Below are positions 50,511 through 60,857 of a stretch of DNA of 64,000 bases, piece after piece. Made by a program: the position numbers and the translations under genes. Location: positions 3,038,001 through 3,102,000 of the forward strand of contig CP073750.1 in NCBI GenBank assembly GCA_024398135.1, written 5' to 3'. The number at the start of each line of letters is the position of its first letter. Positions within the stretch are counted from its first letter, which is position 1. The notes under the pieces are model-generated. The model was not told the DNA's origin. It searched no databases and saw only the letters and a program-made list of their open reading frames with translations. The stretch comes from a bacterium SCSIO 12643. GTDB lineage: Bacteria > Bacteroidota > Bacteroidia > Flavobacteriales_G > Salibacteraceae.

Positions 50511-52124
50511 TTAGATTTTAGCAAACCCTTTAGGTGCGCCATCTAAAATTTCCTGACTTGCATTGTCTGCGAATTGCTCGAAGTTCTCGTTGAATTTCTT
50601 CGCTAATAAGTTCGCTTTTTGATCGTATGCATCTTTATCTTCCCAAGTGTTACGTGGATTTAAAACCTCGTCAGGTACATTTGGACAAGTTGTTGGCATA
50701 GATAATTGGAATACTGGATCAGTTTCGAAAGTAACGTTATCTAACTCACCATCTAACACAGCTGTAATCATTGCTCTTGTGTACTTCAATTTCATACGCT
50801 CACCAACTCCGTAAGGACCACCAGTCCATCCAGTGTTAACCAACCATACGTTTACACCAGCATCTTGCATTTTCTTGCTCAACATTTCAGCGTATTTGGT
50901 TGGGTGTAATGGCATAAATGGTGCACCATAACATGCAGAGAATGCAGTTTGTGGCTCAGTTACTCCAGCTTCTGTACCTGCAACTTTAGCAGTATAACCT
51001 GAAATGAATTGGAATGCTGCCTGACCAGGAGTTAGTTTAGATAACGGAGGTAATACACCAAAAGCATCTGCTGTTAAGAAGAAGATGTTTTTTGGGTTAT
51101 GTCCGATTGATCCTGGTTGGATGTTATCGATATGGTGAATTGGGTAAGATACACGAGTGTTCTCAGTTATTGACCCATCTTCGTAATCCACTTCGTTTGT
51201 ACCCGCTTTGTAAGTTACGTTTTCTAATAACGCACCTGGTTTAACTGCAGCAAAAATGTCTGGCTCTTTTTCAGCAGAAAGATCGATACATTTTGCATAA
51301 CATCCACCTTCAAAGTTGAATACAGTGTTATCAGCTGACCATCCGTGTTCATCATCACCGATTAATTTACGTTTTGGATCCGCAGATAAAGTTGTTTTTC
51401 CGGTACCAGAAAGACCAAAGAAAATTGCAGTATCACCATCTTCACCAACGTTAGCAGAGCAGTGCATTGATAAAGTATCTTTTTGGTGAGGTAAGATGAA
51501 GTTAAGCGCAGAGAAAATTCCCTTCTTAATTTCACCAGTATAACCGGTACCACCAACGATAGCAATCTTTCTTGTGAAGTTTAAGATTGCGAAATTTTCT
51601 TGACGTGTTCCATGAACTTCAGGATCAGCTAAGAAACCTGGAGCATCGATTACGTTCCATTCTGGATCAAAAGTTTCAATTTCTTGTTCAGTTGGACGTA
51701 AGAACATGTTGTAAGCAAACATGTTTAACCAAGGATACTCAGTGGTTACACGTAAGTTCATTCTGAATTTCGGATCCGCACATGCGTATGCATCTCTTGT
51801 CCAAACTTCTTTACCAGAAAGATATTCTACAACATCGTTATAAAGTTTATCGAAAGCTTCTGGGCTAAAAGGGATATTGATATCTCCCCACCATACAGCA
51901 TCTTCGGTAATTGAATCTTTTACTATGAAACGGTCTTTTGGCGAACGACCAGTGAATTTTCCTGTTCTTACGTTAATAGCACCTGTGCTATTTTCAGTAG
52001 CCATGTTAAGTTCGATGGATTTCTTTGCTAAGTCAGCTGGAGAAATGTTCCAATTTACAGTCGCATTTTTGATTCCCAAGTCTTCCAAAGAAGCATTTGG
52101 GTTTTTTATACCATTTTGCGTCAT
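50511..52124 (-). CDS. pckA: Phosphoenolpyruvate carboxykinase (ATP)
   Basis: 537 residues, normal for the ATP-dependent enzyme that interconverts oxaloacetate and phosphoenolpyruvate. The kinase-1a P-loop FFGLSGTGKTTLSADP, the metal-binding LIGDDEHGWS, the substrate-site RSPKDRF and the late NTGWTGGPYGVGERMKL are all present. Start ATG 52124 gives the standard length. Monocistronic, convergent with the T9SS cluster. It serves gluconeogenesis, or reverse flux to oxaloacetate when sugars are fermented. Confidence 0.96.
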   Translation of the reverse strand: MTQNGIKNPNASLEDLGIKNATVNWNISPADLAKKSIELNMATENSTGAINVRTGKFTGRSPKDRFIVKDSITEDAVWWGDINIPFSPEAFDKLYNDVVEYLSGKEVWTRDAYACADPKFRMNLRVTTEYPWLNMFAYNMFLRPTEQEIETFDPEWNVIDAPGFLADPEVHGTRQENFAILNFTRKIAIVGGTGYTGEIKKGIFSALNFILPHQKDTLSMHCSANVGEDGDTAIFFGLSGTGKTTLSADPKRKLIGDDEHGWSADNTVFNFEGGCYAKCIDLSAEKEPDIFAAVKPGALLENVTYKAGTNEVDYEDGSITENTRVSYPIHHIDNIQPGSIGHNPKNIFFLTADAFGVLPPLSKLTPGQAAFQFISGYTAKVAGTEAGVTEPQTAFSACYGAPFMPLHPTKYAEMLSKKMQDAGVNVWLVNTGWTGGPYGVGERMKLKYTRAMITAVLDGELDNVTFETDPVFQLSMPTTCPNVPDEVLNPRNTWEDKDAYDQKANLLAKKFNENFEQFADNASQEILDGAPKGFAKI

Positions 52125-52235
52125 TTTTTGTGTTTTAAGTTTCTAATAATTAGATAAAAATAAAGCGGCAAACTTGGGCTTTTTTTTGGACATAGCACAT
52201 GATTTGTGATTGGTTTTTTAACATGGTTACCAACA

Positions 52236-52631
52236 CTACTTATTATTCCTAATCGCGCCAATTCCTAAAAATAGCCAGCCCAGGATCAATAATACTCCTC
52301 CAATTGGGGTAATTGGCCCAAGGAAAGAAAGTTGATCTAATCCGGTAATTTCTCTGGTAGAAAGTAGATATATAGACCCTGAAAACATCGCTGTACCTAT
52401 CAAAATGAACTTAACGGCCAGGCTTTGCCACTTCTTTGAGATATATTTTTTGTTTCCGGCAATAGCCAGTAAAACAATAGCATGAAACATGTTATAACGT
52501 GCACCGGTCAAATAACTTTCTAATGCATTTTCAGATAATACAGCTTTTAAAGCATGAGCTCCCATAGCTCCCATAATCACTGCAATTGCTCCTAAAATAG
52601 ATGCGGATAGAATAATTGATTTAGTACGCAT
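52236..52631 (-). CDS. DUF423 family membrane protein
   Basis: 131 residues from ATG 52629-52631 (MRTKSIILSASILGAIAV); an earlier ATG (52664) would add 11 unlikely residues. Four hydrophobic helices, and the family motif GAMGAHALKAVLS (about 22-34) with FHAIVLLAI and FSGSIYLLS. Small inner-membrane protein of unknown function, found across bacteria (YgdD type). It lies between pckA and the divergent fabG. Confidence 0.9.
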   Translation of the reverse strand: MRTKSIILSASILGAIAVIMGAMGAHALKAVLSENALESYLTGARYNMFHAIVLLAIAGNKKYISKKWQSLAVKFILIGTAMFSGSIYLLSTREITGLDQLSFLGPITPIGGVLLILGWLFLGIGAIRNNK

Positions 52632-52776
52632 TTTTTTTGGACAAATATAATGGGACGTTTTCAAAAAATATTATCGTTTTAAAGTCATTAATGTCAGTTT
52701 AGTTTCAGAATTGAAGAGATAATTTACGGATTTTTGATTTTTAGCCATTACAAAACTGCTTTCTTGCTTTTGTTGT

Positions 52777-52784
52777 TATTTTTG
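52777..52784 (+). promoter_or_regulatory. -7 box before fabG
   Basis: TATTTTTG, a perfect TAnnTTTG; leader of about 45 nt to the ATG. The upstream -33 element is unclear. Confidence 0.45.
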
Positions 52785-52835
52785 GCCACTATAAAAATGA
52801 ACAAGGTTTAAGATCATCATAAAAATTAGAAGATT

Positions 52836-53582
52836 ATGAAATTATTGGACGGAAAAACGGCAATTGTTACGGGAGCTACCAGAGGTATTGGTAAAGCTAT
52901 AGCAGAAACATTTGCTTCTCATGGTGCAAACGTGGCATTTACATTTGCTTCAAGCGAAGAAAAAGCAAAAGCCATTGAAGCTGATTTATTAGCAATGGGT
53001 GTAAGAGCCAAAGCATATAAAAGTGATGCTGCCGATATGGATGCTGCGCAAGAGTTGGTAAAAGATGTTTTAAAAGAATTTGGAACAATTGATGTTTTGG
53101 TTAACAATGCGGGGATTACTAAAGACGGACTGTTAATGAGAATGAGTGAAGAAGATTGGGATGCGGTAATGGATACCAACCTGAAGTCTGTGTTTAATAT
53201 GACCAAATCTGTGATGCGTACAATGATGAAAAACAGAGGAGGATCAATTATCAATATGAGTTCTGTTGTAGGAGTAAAAGGAAATGCAGGGCAGGCAAAT
53301 TATGCAGCTTCTAAGGCGGGTATCATTGGTTTTACCAAATCGGTAGCATTGGAGTTGGGTTCTAGAAATATCAGATGTAATGCAATTGCACCTGGATTTA
53401 TTGAAACTGAAATGACTGCTAAATTGGACGCTGATACTGTTCAGGGATGGAGAGATGCCATTCCAATGAAGCGAGGTGGAACTCCTGAAGATGTAGCGAA
53501 TTTAACCTTATTTTTAGCATCGGATATGTCTGCTTATGTGAGTGGACAAACGATCAATGTTGACGGAGCGATGTTAACATAG
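52836..53582 (+). CDS. fabG: 3-oxoacyl-ACP reductase
   Basis: 248 residues, the normal size. It reduces beta-ketoacyl-ACP with NADPH in fatty-acid elongation. The cofactor loop TGATRGIGKAIA (12-23) and the catalytic set Asn115, Ser143, Tyr156, Lys160 (INMSSVVG and YAASKAG) are present, with the PG-type end NVDGAMLT. The VWA-like gene follows 16 bp later, probably on the same mRNA. Confidence 0.93.
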   Translation: MKLLDGKTAIVTGATRGIGKAIAETFASHGANVAFTFASSEEKAKAIEADLLAMGVRAKAYKSDAADMDAAQELVKDVLKEFGTIDVLVNNAGITKDGLLMRMSEEDWDAVMDTNLKSVFNMTKSVMRTMMKNRGGSIINMSSVVGVKGNAGQANYAASKAGIIGFTKSVALELGSRNIRCNAIAPGFIETEMTAKLDADTVQGWRDAIPMKRGGTPEDVANLTLFLASDMSAYVSGQTINVDGAMLT

Positions 53583-53598
53583 ACCCTCTAAAATGTAA

Positions 53599-55683
53599 AT
53601 GGAAATAACTACAGAATACAATTCGTGGTATATCATATTGTGTGCAGTCCTGGCCGGACTGTACACTTTTTTTCTATACGGTAGAAATAAGCAAAATGCG
53701 GAGCTGTCAACTTTAATTGTTCGATTGCTCAGTGTACTTAGATTTGTTACCGTATTTGCTCTGGCCATTTTATTACTTAATCCCTTATTCCAGAAATGGA
53801 TTACAAGAACTGAAGCCCCTAAAATAATTTTTGCGCAGGATATTTCTGCTTCGATCAGAAATAATCTGGATTCCACCTACTACGACCAACAATATCTGAG
53901 TGATATTTCAGCACTTAAAGAACAAGTCTCGGCCAATTATGACGTGGTAGAAATGTTTTTTGGAGATGATGTGTATGTGCAAGATACTGGATTTTCCTTT
54001 GAAGATAAACGTACCAATTTTGCCAAAGTATTTGATGAAATTGAAGCTCGATATGCGGGCGAAAATATTGGCGCATTAATTTTTGCCAGTGATGGACTAT
54101 TCAATGTAGGTGCCCATCCTGATTATTATAACTTTAAACAACGCTATCCCATTTATACGATTGGATTGGGAGATTCAACGATTAGAAGCGATATCGCTAT
54201 TGTAGAATCTCGTGTGAATGATATCGTATATCTTGGAAATAGTTTTCCGGTGGAAGTTTCTATTACTTCAGATTTGCTAGAAGGGAAAGAGGCAAAATTG
54301 GAAGTCGTACATCAGGGTAAGGTCATAGAAACGCGTACACTCCAAATTGAGAAAGCACAGCAATTATTTACAGAAAACTTTGTTTTTGAAGCTGTTTCTG
54401 AAGGAACGCAACGCTACGTATTTCGAGTGACTGAATTTGAAAATGAATTTAATGTATTAAACAATACAACCCAGGTACTCATTGATGTTTTAGACAATAG
54501 AGATAAGATTTTAATCCTGGCAAATGCTCCACATCCGGACGTGGCTGCCATTAGAAATGTATTGGCAGAAAAGGAAAATTTTGAAGTTGAAGTTGGTCTT
54601 GCAAATGAATTCACGAAGTCTCTTGAAGGATATCATTTAATTATCAATCATGGATTTGCAACTTCTTCAAATAGTGCTTTATGGAGAAAAGTATGGGATT
54701 CGAAAGTGCCTATTTGGAATATTACATATAGTAAATTAGATGTACGTCAGGTAGCTACATTAACTCCCGGTTTTAATATCACGGGAGGTGGAGGAAGGAC
54801 TAATAGAATTTCTCCGTCTTTAAATAAAGAATTTAATGCATTCAAATGGTCAGAGGATATGGAACAATACTTTGATGATGTTCCACCATTACATAGCCCA
54901 TATGCGGAGATTACCGGATTTGATGCAACTCAAACGTATTTGTATCAAAAGCTAGGAGATGTGACCACAAATTTCCCATTGGTATATTTTTCGAAGAGAG
55001 AAGAAATCAAAACGGCATGGCAATTTGGTGAAGGTTTGTGGAGATGGAAAATGTTTGATTATCAGGAGAACGAATCAACCACGCATTTTAACGAGTATAT
55101 CTGGAAAATGGTTCAATTCCTTTCGGTAAAGGAAGACAAAAGCAGGTTTAGAGTGAAAGTTGAAAAACATTTTTCTGAGAATCAGAATGTGAAACTGGAA
55201 GCCGAATATTACAATAAGTCATATGAGTTGATTAATGAAGCTGAGGTAAAGCTTATTGTAAAAAATCAGGCAGATAAGCAGTTTGAATATGTATTTACGC
55301 CATACAAAAACAGTTATCAACTGGATATCGGAAAATTGTCTCCCGGAGTATATACTTATGAGGCTTTTATAGCCGGAACAAAAAATCAGGAGTTCATCAA
55401 AAAAGGATCATTTGTGGTTAAACCGGTAAATGTGGAATGGGCGAGAGTAAGTGCAGATTTCGATGTCTTAAAAAGACTATCCCAAAATACCGATGGACAA
55501 TTCTTCCTCCCGACACAATTAGAGCAATTAGGTGTTGTTTTTCAAGACAAATCCCAATTCCCTTCAATTTCTTATCAAAGTGAAAAGAAGCAGTCTGTCT
55601 TACATGAGAAATGGATCTTTTTTATCCTATTACTTTTACTCACCACCGAATGGTTAGTGAGAAAGTATAAAGGACGATACTAA
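53599..55683 (+). CDS. Membrane protein with VWA-like domain
   Basis: 694 residues. Two N-terminal membrane helices (about 10-27 and 40-60), then a von Willebrand A-like fold (about 74-200) starting IIFAQDISASIRNNL, where the MIDAS-type DxSxS is partly kept (Asp-Ile-Ser-Ala-Ser), a long extracytoplasmic region with beta-sandwich patterns, and one C-terminal helix (KWIFFILLLLLTTEWLV). It resembles BatA-like or glutamine-amidotransferase-like VWA proteins of Bacteroidota; function unknown. It shares an operon with fabG and ends 1 bp from the convergent protease gene. Confidence 0.78.
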   Translation: MEITTEYNSWYIILCAVLAGLYTFFLYGRNKQNAELSTLIVRLLSVLRFVTVFALAILLLNPLFQKWITRTEAPKIIFAQDISASIRNNLDSTYYDQQYLSDISALKEQVSANYDVVEMFFGDDVYVQDTGFSFEDKRTNFAKVFDEIEARYAGENIGALIFASDGLFNVGAHPDYYNFKQRYPIYTIGLGDSTIRSDIAIVESRVNDIVYLGNSFPVEVSITSDLLEGKEAKLEVVHQGKVIETRTLQIEKAQQLFTENFVFEAVSEGTQRYVFRVTEFENEFNVLNNTTQVLIDVLDNRDKILILANAPHPDVAAIRNVLAEKENFEVEVGLANEFTKSLEGYHLIINHGFATSSNSALWRKVWDSKVPIWNITYSKLDVRQVATLTPGFNITGGGGRTNRISPSLNKEFNAFKWSEDMEQYFDDVPPLHSPYAEITGFDATQTYLYQKLGDVTTNFPLVYFSKREEIKTAWQFGEGLWRWKMFDYQENESTTHFNEYIWKMVQFLSVKEDKSRFRVKVEKHFSENQNVKLEAEYYNKSYELINEAEVKLIVKNQADKQFEYVFTPYKNSYQLDIGKLSPGVYTYEAFIAGTKNQEFIKKGSFVVKPVNVEWARVSADFDVLKRLSQNTDGQFFLPTQLEQLGVVFQDKSQFPSISYQSEKKQSVLHEKWIFFILLLLLTTEWLVRKYKGRY

Positions 55684-55684
55684 T

Positions 55685-57505
55685 TTATTCAATGACCATT
55701 TTTTGAGGAGCACTTTCATTTATTCGAATAAAGTAAACTCCGGAACTTAAATCAGTCTTAATGTAAGGTGTTTGATTGGTATTTATATTTTGGTGATGTA
55801 CCAATCGGCCACTGATATCATAAATCGAAATTTGAGTAGATTCTGCGGAGTAATTTCCCCAATTGATTTGAAATGACCCTTGATTTGGATTAGGATAAAT
55901 TTTGATTTGTGCTGCCGGATCTAAATCGTTTACACTTACAATCCAAACGTGGATTGAATCCGTTGCGATACAACCATTTTGTTCTGTTACAGTCAATCCA
56001 TAATTACCCTGACTGATTTGTGTTAAATCGGCTGTGGTTGCACCCGTATTCCATTCATACGTATATGGTGCAGTTCCGCCAGAGATATTGGTTATAATAG
56101 CGCCATCGTTAGAACTCACAGAAGAGGCCGGAGTGATATTATACGTGATATTAACCGGAGTATAGATCATAGATTGTAATGCCTTGTACATGTTCAATCT
56201 CCCATTGGTTGCATTTTTTCCTATTAAATTTGGAACAGAATCCACAGATTGTAATAAGGATTGTCTTACCCATAATGCCAAACTATCCTGACGATGATCC
56301 AGGGCATCCTGTACATCGAATCCGCACATGGTAGAATACATAGCTCCAACTACTCCTGCTACATGCGGAGTAGCCATGGAAGTACCCGTTTTAAAACCGT
56401 AATTATGTCCAGGTGTAGTAGAACGAATGTCTGTTCCTGGCGCAGCTAAATCAATTTGTGTGGCCCCGAATCCTCCAATAACATTACCAAAAGAATTGAT
56501 ATTAGATACGGCCACCATGTAATCGCTAGGGCAGGTTGTTGGTACATCTCCATCTACGTCAACGTCTACTCCCGCATTGGATGTTGCGGCCATATTCAAT
56601 ATTCCTGCTGCTCCTAAGGTATCATAAAACGCGCACCATATAGGATAATCTGCAGGATCCGCTAAATTCACACCAAAAGAAGAGTTTGAAGCCACAATAA
56701 AAGCGCCTGAATCTCCCTGACTCTCATTATATTTTTCTCTTAACTCTAATACGTATCCATAAGCTTCAATAACGATGCTCTCAATACTGGAAGAACCACG
56801 TACAGGTAAGATTTGGCCTCCCCAAACAATTCCAGCAACACCTTCTGAGTTATTGGTTTTTGCACCCATAATCCCAGCAATGTGTGTTCCATGCGAATCT
56901 GGAGGAAGATTATCTGATTGATTAAAAGCATTCCATCCATGATAATCGTCTATATATCCGTTTTGATCATCATCAATTCCATTGTTTGGGATTTCATGTT
57001 TGTTTTTAAAAAGATTGAGATCAATATGATTGGTATCCATTCCTCCATCAATTACGGCCATGACAATGGTATCTCCGGTTATGGTCACATCATCCGTACT
57101 AATGTCCCATGCTTGAGGAGCATAAATTCTGGCTACATCATCATTACCCAAAGACCATTGTACGGGATATTCCAGATCGTTTGGAGTGATATCACGTTGT
57201 TCGATATTGGTATGATTTACCTGAACAATGGCCACACGTTCATCGGTTTTTACTCGCGAAATGACTCTTTGCACATCGTTTTTTTGATCATCAAATTCAA
57301 GTAAATAGACATGGGCTCTTTTTGAAAGTGTACGTAGTGGGTAAATCCCCAAATCTGACCAGTTTCGATTTAAGTCTATACAAATTTGTTCTACATTTTG
57401 ATTTCCATTCATCATGACGATGACCTGGTTAGAAACATATTGTTCTTGAGCTGTAACAAAAACGTGAGAAATAATCAGTGCACACAGGATAAAAAATTGC
57501 TTCAT
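55685..57505 (-). CDS. Secreted subtilisin-like (S8) protease with T9SS sorting domain
   Basis: 606 residues from ATG 57503-57505 (MKQFFILCALIISHVFVTAQ); an ORF start 336 bp earlier overlaps the divergent AddA-like gene and is rejected. Catalytic triad: Asp153 (MAVIDGGMD), His205 (DSHGTHIAG), Ser376 (GTSMATPHVAG); oxyanion Asn310 (ATSNAG). A SprB-like beta repeat (GGTAPYTYEWNTGATT) and a sorting domain (IKIYPNPNQGSFQINWG) follow. A TATATTCG -7 box lies at 57525-57532 on the minus strand. It would digest protein outside the cell. Confidence 0.92.
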   Translation of the reverse strand: MKQFFILCALIISHVFVTAQEQYVSNQVIVMMNGNQNVEQICIDLNRNWSDLGIYPLRTLSKRAHVYLLEFDDQKNDVQRVISRVKTDERVAIVQVNHTNIEQRDITPNDLEYPVQWSLGNDDVARIYAPQAWDISTDDVTITGDTIVMAVIDGGMDTNHIDLNLFKNKHEIPNNGIDDDQNGYIDDYHGWNAFNQSDNLPPDSHGTHIAGIMGAKTNNSEGVAGIVWGGQILPVRGSSSIESIVIEAYGYVLELREKYNESQGDSGAFIVASNSSFGVNLADPADYPIWCAFYDTLGAAGILNMAATSNAGVDVDVDGDVPTTCPSDYMVAVSNINSFGNVIGGFGATQIDLAAPGTDIRSTTPGHNYGFKTGTSMATPHVAGVVGAMYSTMCGFDVQDALDHRQDSLALWVRQSLLQSVDSVPNLIGKNATNGRLNMYKALQSMIYTPVNITYNITPASSVSSNDGAIITNISGGTAPYTYEWNTGATTADLTQISQGNYGLTVTEQNGCIATDSIHVWIVSVNDLDPAAQIKIYPNPNQGSFQINWGNYSAESTQISIYDISGRLVHHQNINTNQTPYIKTDLSSGVYFIRINESAPQKMVIE

Positions 57506-57695
57506 TCTTTTTGTTTGATTGGGGCGAATATACCGTTTAAAACGTAATGAAAGAAGAGTGAATTGCTTATCCATCTGAAAAATAGTGTCATAATTATTTA
57601 AAAAATGGTTAATTAAGTAGTTCAAAAATGTATGGATTTGAAGTGAGCGGTATGTATAAAGAATTATCTTTCGCTTATCATTTTCAGCTGAAGAT

Positions 57696-60600
57696 ATGGG
57701 ATTTTTGGTATATAAATCATCTGCAGGTTCAGGGAAGACATTTACACTGGTAAAGGAATACCTGAAAATTGCTTTAGGTTCAGATGATCCCAAAGTATTT
57801 GCGAGAATATTGGCCATCACTTTTACCAATAAAGCTGCCAATGAAATGACAGATCGGATTTTAGAAACGCTGGAAGAAATGGGTGGGGTAAGCCAGCAGG
57901 TTCAAAAGAGAACTTTGGATTTGATGCAAATCTTGATTCGGGAGTTAGATGTTTCTGAAGAGGTGCTAAAGAAACGGGCACGTAATACCTTAAAAAAGAT
58001 CGTTCATAATTACAGTGATTTCTCGGTAGGAACTATTGACAGTTTTGTACATAAGATCATTCGCAGTTTTGCGCAGGAGATGGGATTGAATCAGCAATTT
58101 GATGTAGAACTCAATACGGATAGTGTTTTACATCGTGCGGTTGATATGATGTTGGAAAGAGTGGGAATAGATAAGGTGTTAACAACTTTTATTGAGCAGT
58201 ATGCCAATCAAAAATTTGAAAAAGGAAGTAGTTGGAAAATTGATGAGGACTTATTTGGCTTTTCAAAACAATTACTAAATACGCATGAATGGTATTATTT
58301 AAATCAAGCTAAGGAGATTGATTTAGAGACTTATTTAGAGCGTTATAATGAATTGAAGAAATCGGTTCATATCTATGAACAATATTTACGAAAACGTGCA
58401 AAAGAGGCGGTTGGAATAGCACTCAATAACATTGAGAAGAACAAATATGCCTATGCGGGACAATTTGTTGGTTTTTTCCAAAAGATTCTTCAAAAGGATT
58501 ATGGTCCATCGGTAGGTAAAAATATGCAGACATTGTTGGATAACCCGGATAAGAAGTGGTACGCCACAAAAGCAAGTGTAGATGAACAAGGTATAATAGA
58601 GGAAAGGAAAGGTGATCTGATTCGATTATATCTGGAGATTGAGGCATATAGAAGTGAAAATGAATCGGAGTATGAATTGAATAAACTGTTACACTCCAAT
58701 TTGTATCAGGTGGCTCTATTAGCCGAGATTGATAAAGAAGTACAAAAGATCAAACAAGAGAATGATCTGGTTTTGATTTCTGATTTTACAGAATTGGTAG
58801 GACAGGTTACCCGTACTGAACCCGTACCTTTTATTTATGAAAAGTTGGGTGAGAAGTATGCTCATTTTCTTTTTGATGAATTTCAGGATACCTCATTAAT
58901 GCAATGGCACAACATGTTGCCTTTGGTGGAGAATAGTTTATCGCAGGGAGGAACGAGTCTGGTGGTGGGAGATGCCAAGCAATCTATTTACCGTTGGAGA
59001 GGAGGAGTTGTAGAACAATTTACCGAGCTTCCTAAAGCATATAATCCATATGATGATAAATATGTAAAAGAGCGGGAGTTGTCTTTGATTCATAATTATG
59101 AGGACCGCGCACCACTAAACCGAAATTTTCGATCTAATGCGGATATTGTAAGGTTTAATAATCAGTTTTTTGATAAAGCGATTACTCAATTAAATTCTGG
59201 AATTGCAGAATACTATGCGGATGTTGCTCAGGAGGTAAAAGATGAAAATAGTCAGGGCTATGTGGAGTTCAACTTCTATCATGATCTTAAGAAAGAGGAG
59301 GCTTCGGCATTGGTGTTTGAAGACATTACGAATTTAATTCGCGATCTACAAAAGGATGGTTATGCTTTAAAGGATATGGCCATCTTGACCAAAAAGAAAA
59401 ATGATACTCCGGCTTTGGTAGAGCATTTGAATCATAAAGAGATAAATGTGATCTCTTCAGAGAGTTTATTGGTCAATAACGCGCAATCAGTGAAACTGGT
59501 TTCGGCTGTCCTGAAGCACCTAAATCAGCCAGGAGAAAAGTTTTATATGTATGAAATTTTGATCCGATTTAATGAGATCAAACTCAGACCAGATTTCCAT
59601 CAGGTGATTGGTGAACGAAGTGAAATGAATATGTTAAAACTCACTTCGGTGTTGTTGGGGTGGGGAATAGAATTTAATCGGATGTCGATTCTGTCATTTC
59701 CTTTATATGAAATGGTTTCAGAAGTGTTACAGGTTTTTGGTTTAGACCAAACTAAGGACAATAGATTAGCAACCTGGATGGATTATGTTTATAAAATCTC
59801 TTTGAAATCGGGAAAAGGATTATACGATTTGTTGGATGATTGGGAAGAAGTTCAAACCAAGTTAAGCATTCAAATTCCAGAAGATATTGATGCAGTGAAT
59901 GTACTGACCATTCATAAATCAAAAGGATTGGATTGGCCGGTGGTTATTATTGCAGAAGGGAATTGGAACTCAAAACACAATAAACACTCATTTTGGGTAG
60001 AATTTCCAAAGGCCGACCCGATTCCCGTAGCAATTTTACCACATACAGTAAAACTAGAAAAGACGATTTTTTCCAAAGACTATGAATGCGAAAATGAAAA
60101 GATTGAACTGGATAATTTAAATGCGATGTATGTGGCGTTTACAAGACCATCAGAGCGTTTGTACGTGATGAGTGTAAAGCCTAATGCTGATTTTTTCAAA
60201 CCTATGTATTCGATTATCGAAGACTGGGAAGATGATCTGTTTCAGAAAGAATATAATGAAACCGGGAAGAAGGTTCTATCCAAATTTTCATATGGAACGA
60301 AAGCATTGAAAACATCTGAACATAAGGCTAAAAATGCGGAGGTATTAAAAATAGAGAACTATAAAAATTCGGCTTATCGAGATAAACTGAAGGTGAAGAA
60401 GAATTACGTGAAGTGGATGAATGATACCGGAGAACGTGCGTATGGAAATTTAATTCATAAGGCATTTTCTTACATTGATTCGGTTGAGGATTTGACGGAA
60501 GCGGTGTTGAAATTGGAAATGGAAGGGGATATCAAACCAGATGAAAAAGAGGTGATAGAAGGGAAGTTATCAGAGGTGATTCAACATCCTCAGGTGAGCG

Positions 60601-60851
60601 AATTCTTTAAGTGGGGAGTGCAGGTCAAAAAGGAAGCGGAAATTATTTTGAGTAATGGAGATTTACTTCGTCCGGATCGTGTAGTGATTGAAGATGAACA
60701 GGCTATTGTCATAGATTTTAAAACTGGTATGAAAAAGACGGATCACCATGCGCAGATTACCTCATATAAAAATCAATTGATAGGAATGGGATATCAGGAT
60801 GTCCGTGCCGTTTTGATTTATGTGGACCCGGTTGAGGTGGTAGAATTATAG
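57696..60851 (+). CDS. AddA-like UvrD/RecB-family helicase-nuclease
   Basis: 1051 residues. Superfamily 1 helicase motifs: Walker A KSSAGSGKTFTLV (7-19), ITFTNKAANEM, LFDEFQDTS, GDAKQSIYRWRGG, LNRNFRSN, TIHKSKGLDWPVV and YVAFTRPSERLY. C-terminal PD-(D/E)XK nuclease with AYGNLIHKAF, DRVVIEDEQAIVIDFKTG and the QI-type YKNQL helix. It matches AddA/RecB, which resects broken DNA ends and prepares them for recombination. The likely partner, the AddB-like gene, is 13 kb away, so they are not an operon. A TATCTTTC box about 30 nt upstream may be its promoter. Confidence 0.9.
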   Translation: MGFLVYKSSAGSGKTFTLVKEYLKIALGSDDPKVFARILAITFTNKAANEMTDRILETLEEMGGVSQQVQKRTLDLMQILIRELDVSEEVLKKRARNTLKKIVHNYSDFSVGTIDSFVHKIIRSFAQEMGLNQQFDVELNTDSVLHRAVDMMLERVGIDKVLTTFIEQYANQKFEKGSSWKIDEDLFGFSKQLLNTHEWYYLNQAKEIDLETYLERYNELKKSVHIYEQYLRKRAKEAVGIALNNIEKNKYAYAGQFVGFFQKILQKDYGPSVGKNMQTLLDNPDKKWYATKASVDEQGIIEERKGDLIRLYLEIEAYRSENESEYELNKLLHSNLYQVALLAEIDKEVQKIKQENDLVLISDFTELVGQVTRTEPVPFIYEKLGEKYAHFLFDEFQDTSLMQWHNMLPLVENSLSQGGTSLVVGDAKQSIYRWRGGVVEQFTELPKAYNPYDDKYVKERELSLIHNYEDRAPLNRNFRSNADIVRFNNQFFDKAITQLNSGIAEYYADVAQEVKDENSQGYVEFNFYHDLKKEEASALVFEDITNLIRDLQKDGYALKDMAILTKKKNDTPALVEHLNHKEINVISSESLLVNNAQSVKLVSAVLKHLNQPGEKFYMYEILIRFNEIKLRPDFHQVIGERSEMNMLKLTSVLLGWGIEFNRMSILSFPLYEMVSEVLQVFGLDQTKDNRLATWMDYVYKISLKSGKGLYDLLDDWEEVQTKLSIQIPEDIDAVNVLTIHKSKGLDWPVVIIAEGNWNSKHNKHSFWVEFPKADPIPVAILPHTVKLEKTIFSKDYECENEKIELDNLNAMYVAFTRPSERLYVMSVKPNADFFKPMYSIIEDWEDDLFQKEYNETGKKVLSKFSYGTKALKTSEHKAKNAEVLKIENYKNSAYRDKLKVKKNYVKWMNDTGERAYGNLIHKAFSYIDSVEDLTEAVLKLEMEGDIKPDEKEVIEGKLSEVIQHPQVSEFFKWGVQVKKEAEIILSNGDLLRPDRVVIEDEQAIVIDFKTGMKKTDHHAQITSYKNQLIGMGYQDVRAVLIYVDPVEVVEL

Positions 60852-60857
60852 CACGGT

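Noticed and set aside
57506-57841. N-terminal extension of the subtilisin gene (112 extra residues)
   Set aside because: It overlaps the start of the divergent AddA-like gene, and a perfect signal peptide with a nearby -7 box begins at 57505.
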